A DNA stretch of 64,000 nucleotides from Candidatus Dormiibacterota bacterium (GTDB taxonomy: Bacteria; Chloroflexota; Dormibacteria; Dormibacterales; Dormibacteraceae): positions 207,490-271,489 of the forward strand of contig PNAG01000028.1 of assembly GCA_003169845.1 (NCBI GenBank), written 5' to 3'. Positions 9,290-16,390 of the stretch are shown piece after piece. Below the pieces are notes generated by a model. It ran no database searches and was not told where the DNA came from. It saw only the letters and a list, made by a program, of their open reading frames with translations. Every line of letters begins with the position of its first letter. Positions within the stretch are counted from its first letter, which is position 1. Made by a program: the position numbers and the translations under genes.

Positions 9290-11608
9290 CTGTTTGTCGA
9301 GGAGGCCAAGGGCCATCTCGAGCGGATCGCTTCCGGCCTGATCGCGCTCGAGGTGGCACCCGACGATCACGCCGTGATCGACGGGATCTTGCGCGAAGCG
9401 CACACGATGAAGGGAGCGGCGGGCATGGTCGGGATGATGAGGGTGAGCCGGCTCGCTCATCGACTCGAAGACCTCCTGGTCGAGCTCCGTTCGGGGACGC
9501 GCCGGTCGACTCCGGAGCTGACCGATTCGATGCTGATGGTCGTCGACGGTCTGGGGCGGCTCATCGCCAACCCATCGAACCGAGAGCAGGACGCGAGCGA
9601 TGAGGCGGCGATGGAACGGCTGCTGCCGACGCCGGTGGTTGCGGTCTCCGTCCCGCTGCCCGTTGCGGTCTCCATCTCCCCCCACCCGGCCCTGCGCGCC
9701 ACACTCCCCCTTGCGGGGGAGGAAGCTGTTCCAGTCCCTACAACTGGCCTTCTTCCGATAGCCCCGGTTGCGGTTTCCGCCTCCCCCCACCCGGCGCTGG
9801 GCGCCACCCTCCCCCTTGCGGGGGCGGAAGCGCCTCCCGCTCCTCCCCTGCCGGCGCGTGAGGACGTGGCTGCTCCGCCCACGGTCCTCGAACCTGTTCC
9901 CCCGACCACGCCGGCAAGTGCGACGGCATCAGCCGTCCATGTCGATCGGAAGAAGGCGGAGACGGCGACGCTCGAGGTCCCTGTGGCTCGGATCGATGAG
10001 CTCAACCGGCTGGTCGGCGAGGTCTCGGCCGCTCAATTGAGAGTGGGCCACGTGTTCGGCACCCAGCTGGGCACCGACCCGGATTCCAACACCGAGTATC
10101 GCGAGCTCACCAAGGTGATCAACCAGCTTCAAGAGGTCACCGAGCGCACCCGCATGGTGCCGGTTGGAACCCTCGGCGCGATCCTGCACCGGACCGTGCG
10201 TGACACCGCGCGCTCGCTCGGCAAGAAGGTGCGCTGGGAGCTGATCGGCGAAGACATCGAGGTCGACCGCGGGGTGCTGGAGCAGCTCGTCTCACCGCTT
10301 CTCCACCTGGTCCGGAACTCGATCGGCCACGGTATCGAGACGGCCGCGCAGAGATTGGCGGCCGGCAAGCCCGAAGAGGCGGTGGTCCGCCTGCACGCGA
10401 CGCAGGTCGGGTCGAAGGTCGTAATCGCGATCAGCGACGACGGTGACGGCGTCGACGTGGCGGCCGTCCGCGCGGCGGCGCTGAAGCGGGGCCTCGAGAT
10501 CGACGGACTCACGGAGGATGAGTCGCTGCACCTGATCTTCCACACAGGCGTCTCGACCGCCAAGACCCTCACTGAGACGTCGGGTCGAGGGGTCGGACTC
10601 GACGTCGTGAAGACCGCCGTGGAAGCCGTGCACGGCGAAGTCCAGATCGTCAACCACCCTGGCGCCGGGGCGGAGTTCCGCATCGTGGTGCCCATCACGC
10701 TGACAGTCGTCCCTTGCCTCATCGTCTCGATCGCGGGCCAGTCGTTCGCCCTGCCTCTGCACCGGATCATCCGCATGCTTGAGGCGCAGAACGTCCAGGT
10801 CGTGAGCGGCAAGAACCTCGCCGTCATCGATGGGCGCGCCGTTCCGGTTTCCGACCTTGCCTTGCTCCTGGGTCTGCCGGCCGCTGCCGTAGGGCCGTGG
10901 GTCCTGCTCGGCACTGCGGCGAGCCCTCACGCGTTCCAGGTCGAAACCGTGATGCAGAAACGCGATGTCGTCGTCCGCGGGTTGACCGGCCGCCTGCGCG
11001 ACTTGAAGGCGGTCAGCGGAGCCAGCATCGAACCGAACGGGAGCATCCTCCTCGTGCTCGACGTTTCCACCCTCATCGAACGCAGCCTCTCAACGGTCGC
11101 AACCGGATCCAACGGCACCGACAAGGCCGCGGGCCCGCCGCCTCAGCTGTCGGTGGTCGTGGTGGACGACACCTTGATGGTGCGCGAGCTGCAGCGTTCG
11201 ATCCTCGAGCGCGGGGGTTACAACGTCCGGACCGCCAGCGACGGGGCCGAAGCCTTCGCGATGCTGACCGAAGTACCCGCGGACCTGGTGGTGACCGACG
11301 TCGAGATGCCCAACATGGATGGTCTGCAACTCATCGCGAACATAAGGGCACATCCTCGGCTGGCCAACGTTCCCGTATTGATCGTGTCCTCGCATGGAAC
11401 CGATGAGGATCGGCAGCGCGGCCTCGACGCCGGTGCGGACGGCTACATCGTCAAGACCTCTTTCGACGAGGCAGGCCTGCTCAGCGCGGTTTCTCGCCTG
11501 CTCGGCCGGACCGGAAGCCCGAACCCACAGACGCGAAACGGAGCACGCGGTCCCGCGGCCGCTCGAAACCTGCAGCCCGCGGCGCCCGCCGGCGTGAACC
11601 GTCCATGA
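9290..11608 (+). CDS. cheA: CheA-type chemotaxis histidine kinase with C-terminal receiver (CheA-REC hybrid)
   Basis: Domains in order: Hpt with phospho-His in REAHTMKGAAGMVG; a Pro-rich linker holding two DNA-repeat-derived segments; the dimerisation helices (VARIDELNRLVGEVSAAQ); HATPase (HLVRNSIGHGIE, DDGDGVD, GRGVGLDVVK); a CheW-like P5 domain; and a receiver (phospho-Asp in VVTDVEMPNMDG, Lys in YIVKTS). The P2 CheY-docking domain is not obvious. The first ATG/GTG/TTG in frame is GTG 9353, but homology to the first Hpt helix (LFVEEAKGHLERIASGL) extends upstream. CTG 9290 behind GAGGACGAG is proposed, with modest confidence in the exact start. It autophosphorylates in the receptor array and can pass phosphate to its own REC or other receivers. 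Confidence 0.9.
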   Translation: MFVEEAKGHLERIASGLIALEVAPDDHAVIDGILREAHTMKGAAGMVGMMRVSRLAHRLEDLLVELRSGTRRSTPELTDSMLMVVDGLGRLIANPSNREQDASDEAAMERLLPTPVVAVSVPLPVAVSISPHPALRATLPLAGEEAVPVPTTGLLPIAPVAVSASPHPALGATLPLAGAEAPPAPPLPAREDVAAPPTVLEPVPPTTPASATASAVHVDRKKAETATLEVPVARIDELNRLVGEVSAAQLRVGHVFGTQLGTDPDSNTEYRELTKVINQLQEVTERTRMVPVGTLGAILHRTVRDTARSLGKKVRWELIGEDIEVDRGVLEQLVSPLLHLVRNSIGHGIETAAQRLAAGKPEEAVVRLHATQVGSKVVIAISDDGDGVDVAAVRAAALKRGLEIDGLTEDESLHLIFHTGVSTAKTLTETSGRGVGLDVVKTAVEAVHGEVQIVNHPGAGAEFRIVVPITLTVVPCLIVSIAGQSFALPLHRIIRMLEAQNVQVVSGKNLAVIDGRAVPVSDLALLLGLPAAAVGPWVLLGTAASPHAFQVETVMQKRDVVVRGLTGRLRDLKAVSGASIEPNGSILLVLDVSTLIERSLSTVATGSNGTDKAAGPPPQLSVVVVDDTLMVRELQRSILERGGYNVRTASDGAEAFAMLTEVPADLVVTDVEMPNMDGLQLIANIRAHPRLANVPVLIVSSHGTDEDRQRGLDAGADGYIVKTSFDEAGLLSAVSRLLGRTGSPNPQTRNGARGPAAARNLQPAAPAGVNRP
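9662..9832 (+). repeat. Two in-frame copies of a REP-like palindromic repeat inside the cheA linker
   Basis: Copies begin at about 9662 and 9767, 105 nt (35 codons) apart. Each contains CCCCCCACCCGGC followed by a hairpin (CTCCCCC-TTGC-GGGGGAG in the first; GGGGGCG as right arm in the second). Both are translated as SPHPALxATLPLAGxEA. The palindrome resembles intergenic REP-type elements, here tolerated in the disordered Pro-rich linker between Hpt and the dimerisation domain. Confidence 0.7.
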
Positions 11609-12732
11609 CCTCGCTCGACCTGGCCACTTCGCTCTTGCGGTCGCGTGCCGGCCTCAAAGCCGAGCCGGCGAGCCAGGCCAGGCTCAAGCGGTTGCTTCAA
11701 GAGAGCGCGACCCTCGCGGGCATCCCGGTGGACGCTTACGTCAGCATCGTCGACACACAACCCGCCGCGTTCGACGACCTGCTCGACAGGGTCACCGTTC
11801 AGCACAGCTCGTTCTTTCGGGATCCCGCTCAATTCATTGCCCTTGACGGCCTCGTTCGCGGAGCAAATCACCTGGAGCACGTGCTCTGGAGCGCCGGGTG
11901 CGGCAACGGCCAGGAACCGTACAGCCTGGCGATGGCACTCGATGAGGCCGGTCGCGACGATTGGCACGTGGTGGCCACCGACGTCTCGTTTCGCGCGCTT
12001 GCCCGAACGGAGAAGGCCCATTACAGCGAGTCCGAGGTCCACGGCTTGTCGAGCGAGCGCAGGCGTCGATATCTCACCGCGAGCCGCGACGGATACGACG
12101 TCAACCCTTCGATCCGGCGCAAGGTGCGCATCGCGCACCACAACCTGGCGATCGACGATGCAAGCTCGATCGTTCCCAGGCCGGCGGTCGTGTTCTGCCG
12201 CAACGTCCTCATGTACTTCGGACGCGAAGAGTCGATGGCCTGCATTCAGCGCATAGCCTCTGTGATGGATCCAGGCGGGCATCTCTTCCTCGGCCATTCG
12301 GATTCGCCAGGACCGATGAACCGGTACTTCGCAGAGGTCCGGGTGGCCGGGGCTCATTGCTACCAGCGGCTGTCTGCCGCTCCGGTTGCGTCAGTGGTTG
12401 GAAAGCCGGCGGCCGGTATGCGCCCACCGCGCGACCTGCCCGGCCTGATGACCGAAGGAGATCGCGCCGCCGCCAGCGGCGACATTCGGACCGCAGTCCG
12501 CGCGTTCCGGCAAGCGACATATCTCGACCCTAACGTCGCGATCGCCTACTTTCAGCTCGGCGCGGCGCTCGAGCTCGCGGGCGATGCGCGCGAGGCGCGA
12601 CGCGCTTTCGGCGCGGCCGGCCTGGCGATGGTCAACGGAGACGGCACCGAAGACGACTCGGGGCTCGGGGGCTACACGCGCCGCGACCTGGCCAGCGCCA
12701 TCGCTTACAAGCTCACAGGCGGGCAGCACTGA
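11605..12732 (+). CDS. cheR: CheR-type MCP methyltransferase with C-terminal TPR-like repeats
   Basis: ATG overlaps the cheA stop as ATGA. Residues 1-270 carry the CheR fold: SAM-binding motif WSAGCGNGQEPYSLAMALDE, later FCRNVLMYF and GGHLFLGHSDS. The enzyme methylates receptor glutamates using S-adenosylmethionine. Residues about 285-340 (EGDRAAASGDIRTAVRAFRQ, then AYFQLGAALELAGDAREARR) look like two TPR units, an arrangement used in alternative chemosensory systems for protein contacts. No CheB methylesterase gene is present in this operon, so demethylation is either encoded elsewhere or absent. Confidence 0.9.
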   Translation: MTSLDLATSLLRSRAGLKAEPASQARLKRLLQESATLAGIPVDAYVSIVDTQPAAFDDLLDRVTVQHSSFFRDPAQFIALDGLVRGANHLEHVLWSAGCGNGQEPYSLAMALDEAGRDDWHVVATDVSFRALARTEKAHYSESEVHGLSSERRRRYLTASRDGYDVNPSIRRKVRIAHHNLAIDDASSIVPRPAVVFCRNVLMYFGREESMACIQRIASVMDPGGHLFLGHSDSPGPMNRYFAEVRVAGAHCYQRLSAAPVASVVGKPAAGMRPPRDLPGLMTEGDRAAASGDIRTAVRAFRQATYLDPNVAIAYFQLGAALELAGDAREARRAFGAAGLAMVNGDGTEDDSGLGGYTRRDLASAIAYKLTGGQH

Positions 12733-13898
12733 TGGCGACAGAAGACATCGTCCTGGTCGACGACGACCGCGTGATCCAGAAGATGGTCGGGAGCTTCCTG
12801 GAGCGAAGGGGCTATTCCGTGCGCAAGGCGCACGACGGAATCGAGGCCCTCCGGTTCGTCCGCGACCGCATTCCAGACCTGGTCATCACCGACGTCCGGA
12901 TGCCGGAGCTCAACGGGATCGAGCTGACATCGCGGCTGCGTGCCCATCATCGGACGGCCAGTGTTCCGATTCTCATGTTCTCGGAGCTCGGCAGTTCGCC
13001 CGACGCCCTCGCGGGATACGCGGCCGGCGCGGACGACTATCTGCCCAAGCCCTTCGAGCTCGAGATCCTCGAAGCCAAAGTGCAGTCCCTGCTCCGGCGA
13101 TCGGCAGGCGCGACGGCAAAACGCAACCGCGGCAAGGTGATCCTGTTTGCACACGCGAAAGGCGGCGTCGGCACGACGTGCCTTGCGGTCAACACAGCGG
13201 TGCTGCTGGCCGCGCAATCCGCGAAGCCGGTCGGGCTGCTTGACCTCGATGTCGAGTTCGGCGACTCGGCGGTCTATCTCAACCTCCACCCGAACCGGAC
13301 GCTGGCCGACCTCAAAGCCCCGCCCGGCGCCCTTGTCGACGAGACGTCGTTCGAGGGTTTCGTGACCGAATCCGGAAGCGTCCGGCTGGTGGTCGGATCC
13401 GACTTCCCGGAGCGGGCCGAGCTGGTAACCCTACCGGCGATCCAGCTTGCGATCGATCGCCTTAGCGCCACGTGCCAGTACGTGCTGGTCGACTCGCCGG
13501 CATCGTTCAGCGAACGCACCCTGACAGCCCTCGACACATGCGACCTGATCTGCCTGGTCACCTCGGCATCGATGCCCTCGCTCAAGGCGACTCGCCGGTG
13601 CCTCGTGCTCTTCGACACTCTTGGCGTATCACCCCAGAGGGTGCGGCTGATCCTCAATCACAGCACGGTCCATGCCACGGACGTCACGGTCGCAGCCACC
13701 GTGCTGGGCCGCCACCCAGACTTCGTGATTCAGAACTCTGCGAGTCTCGAGCGGGCGGCGAGCAACGGACGGCCCCTGGTCACCGCCGATCCGGGCGACC
13801 CGCTGGTGGCGGACCTTAGAAAGCTTGCTGACTCGATCTTCGCCAGTCTCCCGTTGACCCTCGACGCGCCCGACTCGAGACCCCGCGAGGCTAGCTGA
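12732..13898 (+). CDS. Receiver-ParA/MinD fusion (CpaE/TadZ-like)
   Basis: Start ATG overlaps the cheR stop. Residues 1-122 form a receiver domain (VDDDR, phospho-Asp in LVITDVRMPELNG, Lys in YLPKPFE). Residues about 135-380 form a ParA/MinD-type ATPase with deviant Walker A AKGGVGTTCLAVN and Walker B-like LLDLDVEFGDSAVYLN. This architecture is that of CpaE/TadZ proteins, which localise pilus machinery at a cell pole. In a chemosensory operon it could be the output that positions the array or a type IV/Tad pilus. No flagellar or pilus structural gene is in the window, so the motility type is not established. Confidence 0.88.
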   Translation: MATEDIVLVDDDRVIQKMVGSFLERRGYSVRKAHDGIEALRFVRDRIPDLVITDVRMPELNGIELTSRLRAHHRTASVPILMFSELGSSPDALAGYAAGADDYLPKPFELEILEAKVQSLLRRSAGATAKRNRGKVILFAHAKGGVGTTCLAVNTAVLLAAQSAKPVGLLDLDVEFGDSAVYLNLHPNRTLADLKAPPGALVDETSFEGFVTESGSVRLVVGSDFPERAELVTLPAIQLAIDRLSATCQYVLVDSPASFSERTLTALDTCDLICLVTSASMPSLKATRRCLVLFDTLGVSPQRVRLILNHSTVHATDVTVAATVLGRHPDFVIQNSASLERAASNGRPLVTADPGDPLVADLRKLADSIFASLPLTLDAPDSRPREAS

Positions 13899-14463
13899 CG
13901 ACCCTGATCCTCGGGCTCTCCAGTCGCCCGGCGACGTGCATCTGGTATTCGTAGGCTCTCGTCATCCGCTGCAGCCCGGTATCGGCGCTCGACCTGATGA
14001 TCTTCCGCGCCACGCTCGAGACCGCGTATCCCACGCGCAGCCGGGCGACCTCTTCGTTCAAGACTCGGAGATTGGTGTCACGCCACAAGACATAAGATCG
14101 CGCGAGGACCGCGAGCGAGAGGCCGTAACGCGCAGCGATGATCCCGACCCGGCTGATGAAGTTCCTCTCGGTCTCGGTCGTGCCCTGGCCTGAGATCAGG
14201 AACCTCGCGATGGCTCGGCTCGTCAACGCGTTGACGTCGCGAATCTGCCTGGCGAAACGCGGCGAGGTCAGCTCGATCAGCCCGGTTGCGGCCGCCGCCC
14301 CGGCAGTCAACCTCGTGATCTCCGTCACGCGGGCGGCGAGCGCCTGGCCGAGCCTCACCTGGGCCGGATCCGCTGCGATGTGTGGCGGAAGAGGCAACCC
14401 GAAGCTGCGACCTCGGACGATGGCCGCCGGCCGCAAGGCTTTTCGCGCCTGATTGGTGACCAT
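13891..14463 (-). CDS. Conserved helical protein, unknown function
   Basis: Convergent with the chemosensory operon, overlapping its last gene by 8 nt. ATG at 14463 (MVTNQARKAL) is preferred; a TTG lies two codons upstream. The 190-aa product is predicted almost all alpha-helical (LGQALAARVTEITRLTAGAA, FARQIRDVNALTSRAIARFL, IIAARYGLSLAVLARSYVLW). It is soluble apart from weakly hydrophobic helices. Segments such as LARSYVLWRDTNLRVLNEE recall the helical N-terminal sensory modules of RsbR-like or helix-bundle signalling proteins, but no family is firmly recognised. Its position between two signalling operons suggests a signalling-related role (inference). Confidence 0.6.
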   Translation of the reverse strand: MVTNQARKALRPAAIVRGRSFGLPLPPHIAADPAQVRLGQALAARVTEITRLTAGAAAATGLIELTSPRFARQIRDVNALTSRAIARFLISGQGTTETERNFISRVGIIAARYGLSLAVLARSYVLWRDTNLRVLNEEVARLRVGYAVSSVARKIIRSSADTGLQRMTRAYEYQMHVAGRLESPRIRVVS

Positions 14464-14572
14464 GCGCAAGTAATACGCCCGCCCGATCGTTATGTCTCCC
14501 TGCGAAATCAGGTCTTCCGCCCATGCAAATCGATGGGCGTGCGACCCCCATTGGCGTCTTTGCGAGCCGGCA

Positions 14573-14646
14573 CCCTGCGCATTGAGGGCAGGCGTCCAGT
14601 GTCAGCGCATGGCGACTTTTCGACCCCTTGCCCGTAAACCTGGACC
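14573..14646 (+). promoter_or_regulatory. Three-copy promoter/operator module, copy C
   Basis: A 45-nt block contains GAGGGCAGGCGTCCAGTG, then CATGGCGACT, then 29 nt to the ATG of the small TM peptide, with CGTA at -14 to -11. It matches copy B over the central and distal parts; the palindromic left part is less conserved (CCTGC/GCAGG arms). Spacings to the box, CGTA and start codon are identical to copies A and B. Confidence 0.65.
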
Positions 14647-14829
14647 ATGGGTCTGGCAGGCGTTGTCTTTGCCTTGTTCACAGTGGGATACATCCTTGGC
14701 GCCTGGACCGCGTTCGCTGTCCTGAAGCAGCCTCAGAGGGCTTATGAGGACGCCGTCCTGATGCCTTCAACCGACGCTCCTGTGATCCTGCTTCGCGATA
14801 CATCGCACAACCGGACGCGGCGGCCATGA
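14647..14829 (+). CDS. Small single-pass membrane protein leading the phosphorelay operon
   Basis: The 60-aa ORF begins exactly 29 nt after the shared promoter block, as in the two other genes carrying it, and its stop overlaps the next start as ATGA. Both points support real translation. It has one membrane helix (GLAGVVFALFTVGYILGAWTAFAVL) and a short polar cytoplasmic tail ending HNRTRRP. No family is recognised. It may be a membrane anchor or sensor component for the soluble HK-REC encoded next, which has no membrane segment of its own (inference). Confidence 0.65.
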   Translation: MGLAGVVFALFTVGYILGAWTAFAVLKQPQRAYEDAVLMPSTDAPVILLRDTSHNRTRRP

Positions 14830-15995
14830 ACCGCCCGAGCCCAACCCCCCGTCAGCTCAAGGTCCTGAGAATCCCGTCGGCCGTCGCCAATCGCGAGCGG
14901 CGCAACCATGAGCGCCGGACCGAAGCGGAACCCCCTGACGACCTGGTTTCGCTCAGCAGCCACGAGCTCCGCAACGCCGTCTCGAGCATCGTTGGCTGTG
15001 CCGAGCTCATCGACTCCGGCGACCTGGCAGATGACGCGCTCCATCTGTACACGGGAATCTTGCTGCGGGAAGGTCGACGCCTGAGCGCGTTCGTCAACAG
15101 CGCGGTGACGCTGCAGCGCCTCGAGCACGGTCACCGGGAGCTGGCCCTGGCCCCGGTCGATGTGCGGTCTTTGATCCTGCGCGCCGTGCTCGCAGCCGGA
15201 GAGGACGACCTGAGGCCGATCGAAGTCGACGTGCCCGACGCGCTTCCCCTCGTCGCGGCCGAGGCCGAGGCCATCCTCGACGTCCTGGCCAACTTCATAT
15301 CGAACGCGCGCCGGTTCTCACCCGACGGTGGCTCGATCGGGATCGCGGCCCGCCAGCTCGGCGACATGGTCGAGGTCGAGATCCGCGACCACGGCGTCGG
15401 CATCGAAGCCGACGCGCTGCCCAAGCTGTTCCGTAAGTTCTACCGAGCGGACAGCGGCGTCGGCAGGCTCGCGCCCGGCGCCGGCCTCGGCCTGGCCATC
15501 AACCACAGGATCGTCGAAGCCCATGGTGGCAAGCTCGTGGCCAGCTCCAGAGGCGTGGGCAAGGGCGCGCGCTTCCAGTTCACCCTCCCGATCTCGCGAC
15601 CGAGCGCAACCTCCGGAAAGATTCTCATCGTCGAGGATGACGGTGGATTCGCCAGCCTGCTGAAGGCGGAGTTCGCGGCTGCGGGACTCAGCACTGTGCG
15701 GGCCGCCGACGCTGAAACAGCCGAGCGACTTCTGGTGGACACGTCACCGCTCGCAATCGTGCTCGACCTGGCTCTCCCGGGCCTGCAGGGCGAGGACTTT
15801 CTCGCTCGGATGTGGGCGGTCGGCGGAGCGCGACTTCCGGTGGTGGTGCTGACGATGAAGAACCTCAGGCCTGATCAGATCTCGGCGCTCGAGCTCACAG
15901 GCGCCACGGCCGTCCTGCCGAAGGAGGCTGGTGCGCCACAGGCTGCCGTGGCCGTGATCTTCAACGCACTGGCGGTAAGCCCCACCGCCGGATGA
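14826..15995 (+). CDS. Soluble hybrid histidine kinase (HisKA-HATPase-REC)
   Basis: A 389-aa protein without membrane or PAS domain. The HisKA motif SLSSHELRNAVSSIVG carries the phospho-His at about residue 41, with Asn replacing the usual Thr of HELRTP. HATPase boxes follow: NFISNARRFSPDGGS, DHGVGIEADAL and GAGLGLAINHRIVEAHGG. A C-terminal receiver spans 265-385, with phospho-Asp in AIVLDLALPG and Lys in VLPKEAG. Input must come from a partner, perhaps the adjacent TM peptide. It is closely similar in layout to the C-terminal half of the kinase two genes downstream, which suggests duplication. Confidence 0.9.
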   Translation: MNRPSPTPRQLKVLRIPSAVANRERRNHERRTEAEPPDDLVSLSSHELRNAVSSIVGCAELIDSGDLADDALHLYTGILLREGRRLSAFVNSAVTLQRLEHGHRELALAPVDVRSLILRAVLAAGEDDLRPIEVDVPDALPLVAAEAEAILDVLANFISNARRFSPDGGSIGIAARQLGDMVEVEIRDHGVGIEADALPKLFRKFYRADSGVGRLAPGAGLGLAINHRIVEAHGGKLVASSRGVGKGARFQFTLPISRPSATSGKILIVEDDGGFASLLKAEFAAAGLSTVRAADAETAERLLVDTSPLAIVLDLALPGLQGEDFLARMWAVGGARLPVVVLTMKNLRPDQISALELTGATAVLPKEAGAPQAAVAVIFNALAVSPTAG

Positions 15996-16390
15996 TCAGT
16001 CGCACCCCACCCGAGCTGGAGGTCCTGCGCACGGTCCTCATCGCGGATGACGAGTCGAGCATCCGCCTTCTGGTCCACGCCACCATCGAGTCCGACGACT
16101 ACAGGGTGGTCGAAGCCGCCGACGGAGCGCAGGCCTGGGCGCTGACACAGGAACTCAAGCCCTCACTAGTGCTGCTCGACGTGCAGATGCCAGGGCGGAG
16201 CGGACTCGAGGTGCTGCGGTCGATCAAGGCTGATGCGAACCTGAAGGCAACCCGCGTGATCCTGCTCACATCGAAAGCGCAGGAGCGAGACATCGAGATC
16301 GGGCTGATCGCGGGGGCAGACTTCTACCTGACCAAGCCCTTCTCGCCGTTGGACCTCCTGACTCGGGTCGAAGAAGCACTCGAGCTCTGA
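15992..16390 (+). CDS. Single-domain response regulator (CheY/DivK-like)
   Basis: A 132-aa stand-alone receiver overlapping both neighbours by 1-4 nt. It shows IADDESS, phospho-Asp in LVLLDVQMPGRSG, switch Thr in VILLTSKAQE and Lys in FYLTKPFSPLDLL. With no output domain it should work as a diffusible phosphate carrier between the two hybrid kinases, or act by protein binding, as in multistep phosphorelays. Phosphotransfer partners are inferred from the operon. Confidence 0.92.
   Translation: MISRTPPELEVLRTVLIADDESSIRLLVHATIESDDYRVVEAADGAQAWALTQELKPSLVLLDVQMPGRSGLEVLRSIKADANLKATRVILLTSKAQERDIEIGLIAGADFYLTKPFSPLDLLTRVEEALEL

Noticed and set aside
12732-12741. ATGGCGACA at the start of the REC-ParA gene as a fourth module copy
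   Set aside because: It is the start codon context itself; the upstream palindrome and the downstream CGTA at fixed spacing are absent.
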